Source: Histoplasma ohiense (Eukaryota > Ascomycota > Eurotiomycetes > Onygenales > Ajellomycetaceae). From it: DNA of 64,000 nt. The position numbers and the translations under genes were made by a program. Of the stretch, positions 59,517 to 64,000 are shown piece after piece; position 1 is the first letter of the stretch, and the number at the start of each line of letters is the position of its first letter. The DNA is taken from assembly GCA_017607445.1 (NCBI GenBank), contig JAEVHH010000001.1, forward strand, positions 2,728,001-2,792,000, in the 5' to 3' direction. Under the pieces are notes generated by a model that worked only from the letters and a program-made list of their open reading frames with translations, was not told where the DNA came from and searched no databases.

Positions 59517-62500
59517 TTACCAATAACCATCCGGCACCTCCGCCGTAGCCATTGATCGTGCAGCCACGGACGCTGAAACAGCTTGATCTATTTTCAGTCC
59601 TGCTTGGGCCTCGGGGCCAAAATTGGCCCATCCCACACCGTCGATCTTTTCAACAATTCTATTCGCAGCTTGGAACAATTCGCTCACGTCCTTGGAGCTG
59701 ATCTCTGCTATGGGTAGTTCCGGGGGATTCAATACTGTTGGGTGAATCTCTGACTTTTTGGCAGTGTTTGTATCACTGGCAGACCGCTTTTCATTCTTCA
59801 CTGGGCGCTTGAAAGTGGACCAGGAAATGTTCGTGTCGCCGAAGTCAAGATATTTGTTGGAGCGCAAGATCTCTTCGATTGTTGGGTTAATAACGGACAT
59901 CTCATACCATAACCTGTGGTCATCTACCATACTATCAGGTGATATTGCTCGCGCACGTACGACCGTGTTATCATCACCAGAGTGTGCTAAGAGAAGATTT
60001 TGGACTTCGGTGATCTGGAGAAGCGATTCTTGGGTCCCTAAAGGCATCTCTTGGCCGTTGGAACTACCAAAAGATTCGCAGCATTGATCAGTAAAAATGG
60101 CAGGAGTTTGGTCGTGGATGGTAGGCTTCCTCTTAGTGCTTATGCGTAAGGACCTTGTCTCATGTCTATGAAAGCGGTGGCGAGTAGAACGCTTCGTGAG
60201 AACTTTGATGATATGAAATTGACCTCCTTCAGGGATTCGAGTGAAAATTACGATTCTGGACAGGTCGGGCTCGATATACAATTGGTCGATGAGATTTTGG
60301 ATTGCCTGGTCTATCTCCTCATCTCCTCGAATGTATTCAACTGTTCCCTTCACCACGCCCCTCATATCCCAGGTTTGCGCTGCGCAGTGGACATTAACCG
60401 TTCCCAACACATATTCTGGTCTGTTTACAACTGCCGTCCCAGATTCATCGATACTAACCACAAAAGTCTCATCGTTCTTAGTTGTGCAGTGGAATTCGTA
60501 CCAAACTTGCCGACTCACAACTTCTTCGGAAAACATTCGGCATGAGAAATCTCCCTGACTTTCAGGTAAGTCGAGAACAAAATCGACATCAGCGCCAGAT
60601 GTTGTTAGCATGTTGGTGAATATTGTACTAGGTGTTGGGAGGTTATTCTTGGGTTGAAAGTGGCGATTCCAGGTCTTGGTATCGAAGATTACCTCCTTAC
60701 ACTCTTCGATGAGCGATCGACTTGCAAGTATTAGGCCGAACTGAATTTCAAGCGAAATTGTTCCTGGGAAGCATCGCACTCCATTTAGAACTCGACTAAT
60801 GTGCTGAAGGAAGTCGTTGAGGGTAACCGCACGTTTTTCATCTTCATCCGCCTGTCGGGCCTTCTTCCATTCGCTTAATTGCAAGGATTTACTAGAAAGA
60901 TTAGAAGAGCAGGGAGTTGATGCTTTTGAGAGCATCGAAGGGACGACTGAAGTATTAAGGATTTTATCCTGGCTTTCCACTTTGTTTTTGCGATCCTTTC
61001 CCGTTCGAGAATTATTTCCAGCCTTCTGGCCCATAGTCCGATGGAAAACACGATACTCAGCCTCGCGGATTCTAGGATTGTTTCCAGCCAGCGGTACCTT
61101 TGCGGCCCCCAGTCTGCAGCGATTTCCATTCCCTTTTGCTTGTTCGGAGTGATTTTCTTCTATGGTCAAACCAACCGTCGCCTTTATGGGGACTAGAGGA
61201 ACTTGATAGTATGATATTGAATGTGTATTTGGCCCTGATGACGTCGAAGTATCATTTAAATCAATGAGCTGTGTTAGTTCTTGTTGTTCAATGGGCTTAG
61301 GGCTCCGGCTCTTTCTCTGACAACTGTCCTCAGTGGAAGAATTAAAATTCGCAGGCAGCCGAGGGGCCCGTTGGGATGCATAATCTTCTTTTGGGATGCT
61401 TTTCCCGTGCTCAATTCTTGAGGTCTCTGTGGACAACAAAGGTTTCGAGAGCCCGGTGGATTCGGAAATACCATCTTCTGCACCCATGATGATTGCCTTG
61501 CGTCTTTTGATTCCCGGAGGCAGAATTGACAGAGCCGGCTCTGTAGCAGGGTTTGGAGTAGGCATGCTGTTGGGCTCCGGGACGTTTGGCCTGACTGCTC
61601 CGGCCTCAACTTCCGCAGCCCAGTTGTCGACAAATGATGCCTTTTCCCGCGTCAGGAAACGATGCTTGCCAGCAAGGGGACCTTCTACCAGAGCACTTGG
61701 TCGTTCAATGTTGATTTTCAACTGGCTCTGCTGCTGAACGGAGCCTCCTCCCTCAGGAACGCTGTCTCCAAACTGAGGAGCATTTAGCGAGTCCCCCAGG
61801 CCCTGGTATCTGAAATCAGCCCACAGTTTGGACCGCCCTTTGGTGAGCTTCGTTGGGCGCGACGGCTTCCTGAGGTTGATAGGGACCATCAGGTCCTGAC
61901 TCTTCGAAGTTCTTGTCACTATCACAGTGACAAACATCTTGGAAAGTCGACCGATATCTTTCCTCTCCGGATCGACGAGAATGCGACAAACTGCCTCTCT
62001 ATTCAACTCGTTATAGGGGGAGAGCTTTAGACTGTATTTCGTCTCCGGGGACACATTCAAGATGTGTGAGATTTGAGGCGTAATTGAAAGAGACTACCGT
62101 CTGTCAGCATTGGTACCGAAGTGGGGAGGGGACATAGTAGACCAAAGTGGAATGCAATCAAAGGAGGAAACTGAAGCAAAGAAACCAAGAAGGAGCCACC
62201 AGAACAATAACACACGCAACATAGCGTATACCAAATCAGGAAATCGTAAACATAGGGGCCATACTAGACAAGAGTGCAAATTAGAAATCCTATTCATAGC
62301 GTCCTCGACGATGCTACTATCCACAAAACTGGAAACACGGATTCTGTCATTCGACTCCTCGAAGACAATGTCTGCTCCAGAAATCCTGGAAACTTCGTCG
62401 ATGGCGTAACGAAACTTCTCAAAGCCACCTGTGGTCCTAAGTCCGGATTTCCAGTACTTTGTGGTAATCGGAATCTTGGTTCTCTCGCTACGTTGAGAGA

Positions 62501-63121
62501 ATTCGATTAGTTGACCCTTTGCTTCCGGAACTATATCGTCCTCATACGTGATTTCATAAGGCGCATTTGGCGGCCCTAGGCGGGAAATTTTTGGAATCTT
62601 TGTGATAAGAGGAAATTACTAAGAGCTGCACGTATATAACTACCACTCATAGTGGTTTGATGTTCTTACCTCCATCAGGTCGTTATCCTTCTCGTCCTCA
62701 ATATACTTGGCCACCAGATTGCTCATCTCTGAGGTAGATCCAATAATGTCACAATTGTGGACAACGAAGACCTATATGATAGAATGAATATTACTTTGAG
62801 CCAAGGGAGACATCTGATTTTTCAAAGCCCGGGGAGGAAAAGTGTTTGCTCACATTATTGATAGGCTCATATTTGCAGAACCCAACACCAGCTGCGGCGG
62901 TTGCCCTTGAAACACGATCAGAATTAGTATTGTTAGAGAGTGGCGCTGAAATTGTTGAGATAATCATGACGAACTTAAAGAGCTTTCTAATATGGCCAGC
63001 CTGCAGTAGATGAGATGTCAGTTCAGGTTCTATGCGAAAGTTAGTATAGATCCTACGAACTTACCGCGTCTTTGTCGAATTTCCAAGTAGTAGCCACTGT
63101 CAAGGTTTGTGAATCTTCCAT
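59517..63121 (-). CDS. Large uncharacterised fungal protein with a KH-like segment
   Basis: Five exons, in coding order: 63121-63065, 63000-62854, 62771-62670, 62597-62265 and 62093-59517. All junctions are phase 0 with good splice consensus, giving 1071 residues. The N-terminus MEDSQTLTVATTWKFDKDA starts a folded region. Residues about 150-210 (KYWKSGLRTTGGFEKFRYAI, then a segment with SGADIVFEES and IVEDAMNRISNL) have the beta-alpha pattern of a KH-type fold. The middle third (about 300-600) is Ser/Pro/Lys-rich and likely disordered. The C-terminal third is folded again, with WYEFHCTTKNDETFVVSID, RIVIFTRIPEGGQFHIIKVL and a Trp-rich tail ending PDGYW. I recall only hypothetical fungal homologues. 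RNA binding is a guess from the KH-like segment. All five exons were needed to see the N-terminal domain. Confidence 0.8.
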
Positions 63122-64000
63122 CTTGATGAGTAGTATCGGGCTTCGATATCTATAGTTCACCGATATCTGGGCGTCAATCGAATTACAACAGAGAGTGAAA
63201 TCCAGAGGTATTCCAAATGTACGCAGAACGCCGTTGCACCGAAGATGGTGAAGTAGCTTCGGTAGATGCAAGAGGACGTGGAAGAATGAACAATTAGACG
63301 CATAAAAACAGCTTGAGCTGATGAAGAGTCGAAAATCGACCACGAGGACAGGGACAGGAGAAAACTTTACCGAGTAGAAGGGTACAGCAAGATGAAGATG
63401 AAAAAAAGAAGAAGAAAATATGAAGAGATAGCACTGATTCACGAGCGCCGCCAACTTTCACCGAACAGGAGCTTCTATCAAGGCCGTTCCGAGAACGGGG
63501 GTTCATACAGGTGAAGGCGGAGACGGTTCGCCAGTGAGAAGCCGGGCTAGATAGAAGATATCTCATGCAATATACTTGGGTTAAATGACCTGCAGTGATG
63601 CTTGGGCAACGAAAGATCTTTCGACTGTGGATGGTCAACCTATGTCTTCGTAAGAACTGATCGATGGACAACTTGACGAACTGACGAACTGACGAACTGA
63701 CCCGCTGGCAAAGGAGCAACAGAACGACAGGAGAACCGAGAACTGAGCACGGCTAGAGTATGGCAAGCAGAGAGAACAGTTAGAGCAAGCAGCGGTATCG
63801 AGTATCGATATGAGATACCACAGTGGGCAACATAGAAGCTTCTCGCCACCTCTCACTCCACCGGACAAGTAAAAGTTCAGTGAAAACAAGGCTTCCAGAA
63901 ATGTCAACGATATCAGAAGAAGATGAAAAAGAGGGAGGCGATGAAGGAGGGAGAGGAAGGGGAGGAGAAGGAGAAAAGATGGAAAGTCCCAAGCAGCAGA
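63122..64000. other. Upstream region of the KH-like gene
   Basis: The sequence is purine-rich on the plus strand. It includes an 8-nt tandem repeat (ACTGACGA type, about 63670-63700) and a GGA-rich end (63930-63990). Open frames here are shadows of low-complexity sequence. It probably holds the promoter and 5' leader of the minus-strand gene. Confidence 0.5.

Overview
This window is nuclear DNA from a filamentous ascomycete. Genes are split by short introns (about 50-80 nt where compact) with GT...AG ends, and UTRs and intergenic DNA are rich in homopolymer tracts and trinucleotide microsatellites. The proteins read like Eurotiomycetes, most likely Onygenales (Ajellomycetaceae type: Histoplasma, Blastomyces, Emmonsia). 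That family call rests on remembered protein similarity, not on a search. I see no rRNA, CRISPR array, prophage or bacterial operon.

Layout. Bases 1-6670 hold no gene I can support: 1-4400 is microsatellite-rich, 4600-5760 is AT-rich with ATGATATATAG-like tandem units, and 5763-5893 is one copy of a dispersed repeat whose second copy lies at 9470-9689. Between the copies is a C2H2 zinc-finger gene (6671-7885) with no visible 5' end. Next come ATG6/Beclin (10656-12340, first exon not found) and a block of minus-strand genes: PEX13, ERO1, a 2-hydroxyacyl-CoA lyase ending in a PTS1 signal, and PEX5. After these are a mitochondrial two-RRM protein, a Zn2Cys6 transcription factor, an NTF2-like protein with internal repeats, and RPB7. 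On the plus strand follow an MPO1/DUF962 dioxygenase, ATP1 and MTD1. Then SPC2 (-) and EMC3 (+) form a divergent pair, followed by a FAS1-domain protein (-), an initiator tRNA-Met (+), MMS19 (+) and a large KH-like protein (-).

Function. Two themes stand out. Peroxisome biology: the PTS1 receptor (PEX5), its docking partner (PEX13) and a PTS1 cargo enzyme sit within 11 kb, and MPO1, which acts in the same 2-hydroxy fatty acid alpha-oxidation chemistry, is 20 kb away. ER protein biogenesis: ERO1, SPC2 and EMC3. The rest is housekeeping: RNA polymerase II, mitochondrial ATP synthase, one-carbon metabolism, iron-sulfur protein assembly and autophagy. Exon borders were assigned by eye from splice consensus, phase continuity and family alignment. 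Phases close exactly for all multi-exon genes except the unresolved 5' ends noted. I found no clear defence, toxin or mobile-gene system; the most unusual items are the paired dispersed repeat, the two genes lacking 5' ends beside it, and the repeat-bearing NTF2-like and KH-like proteins.
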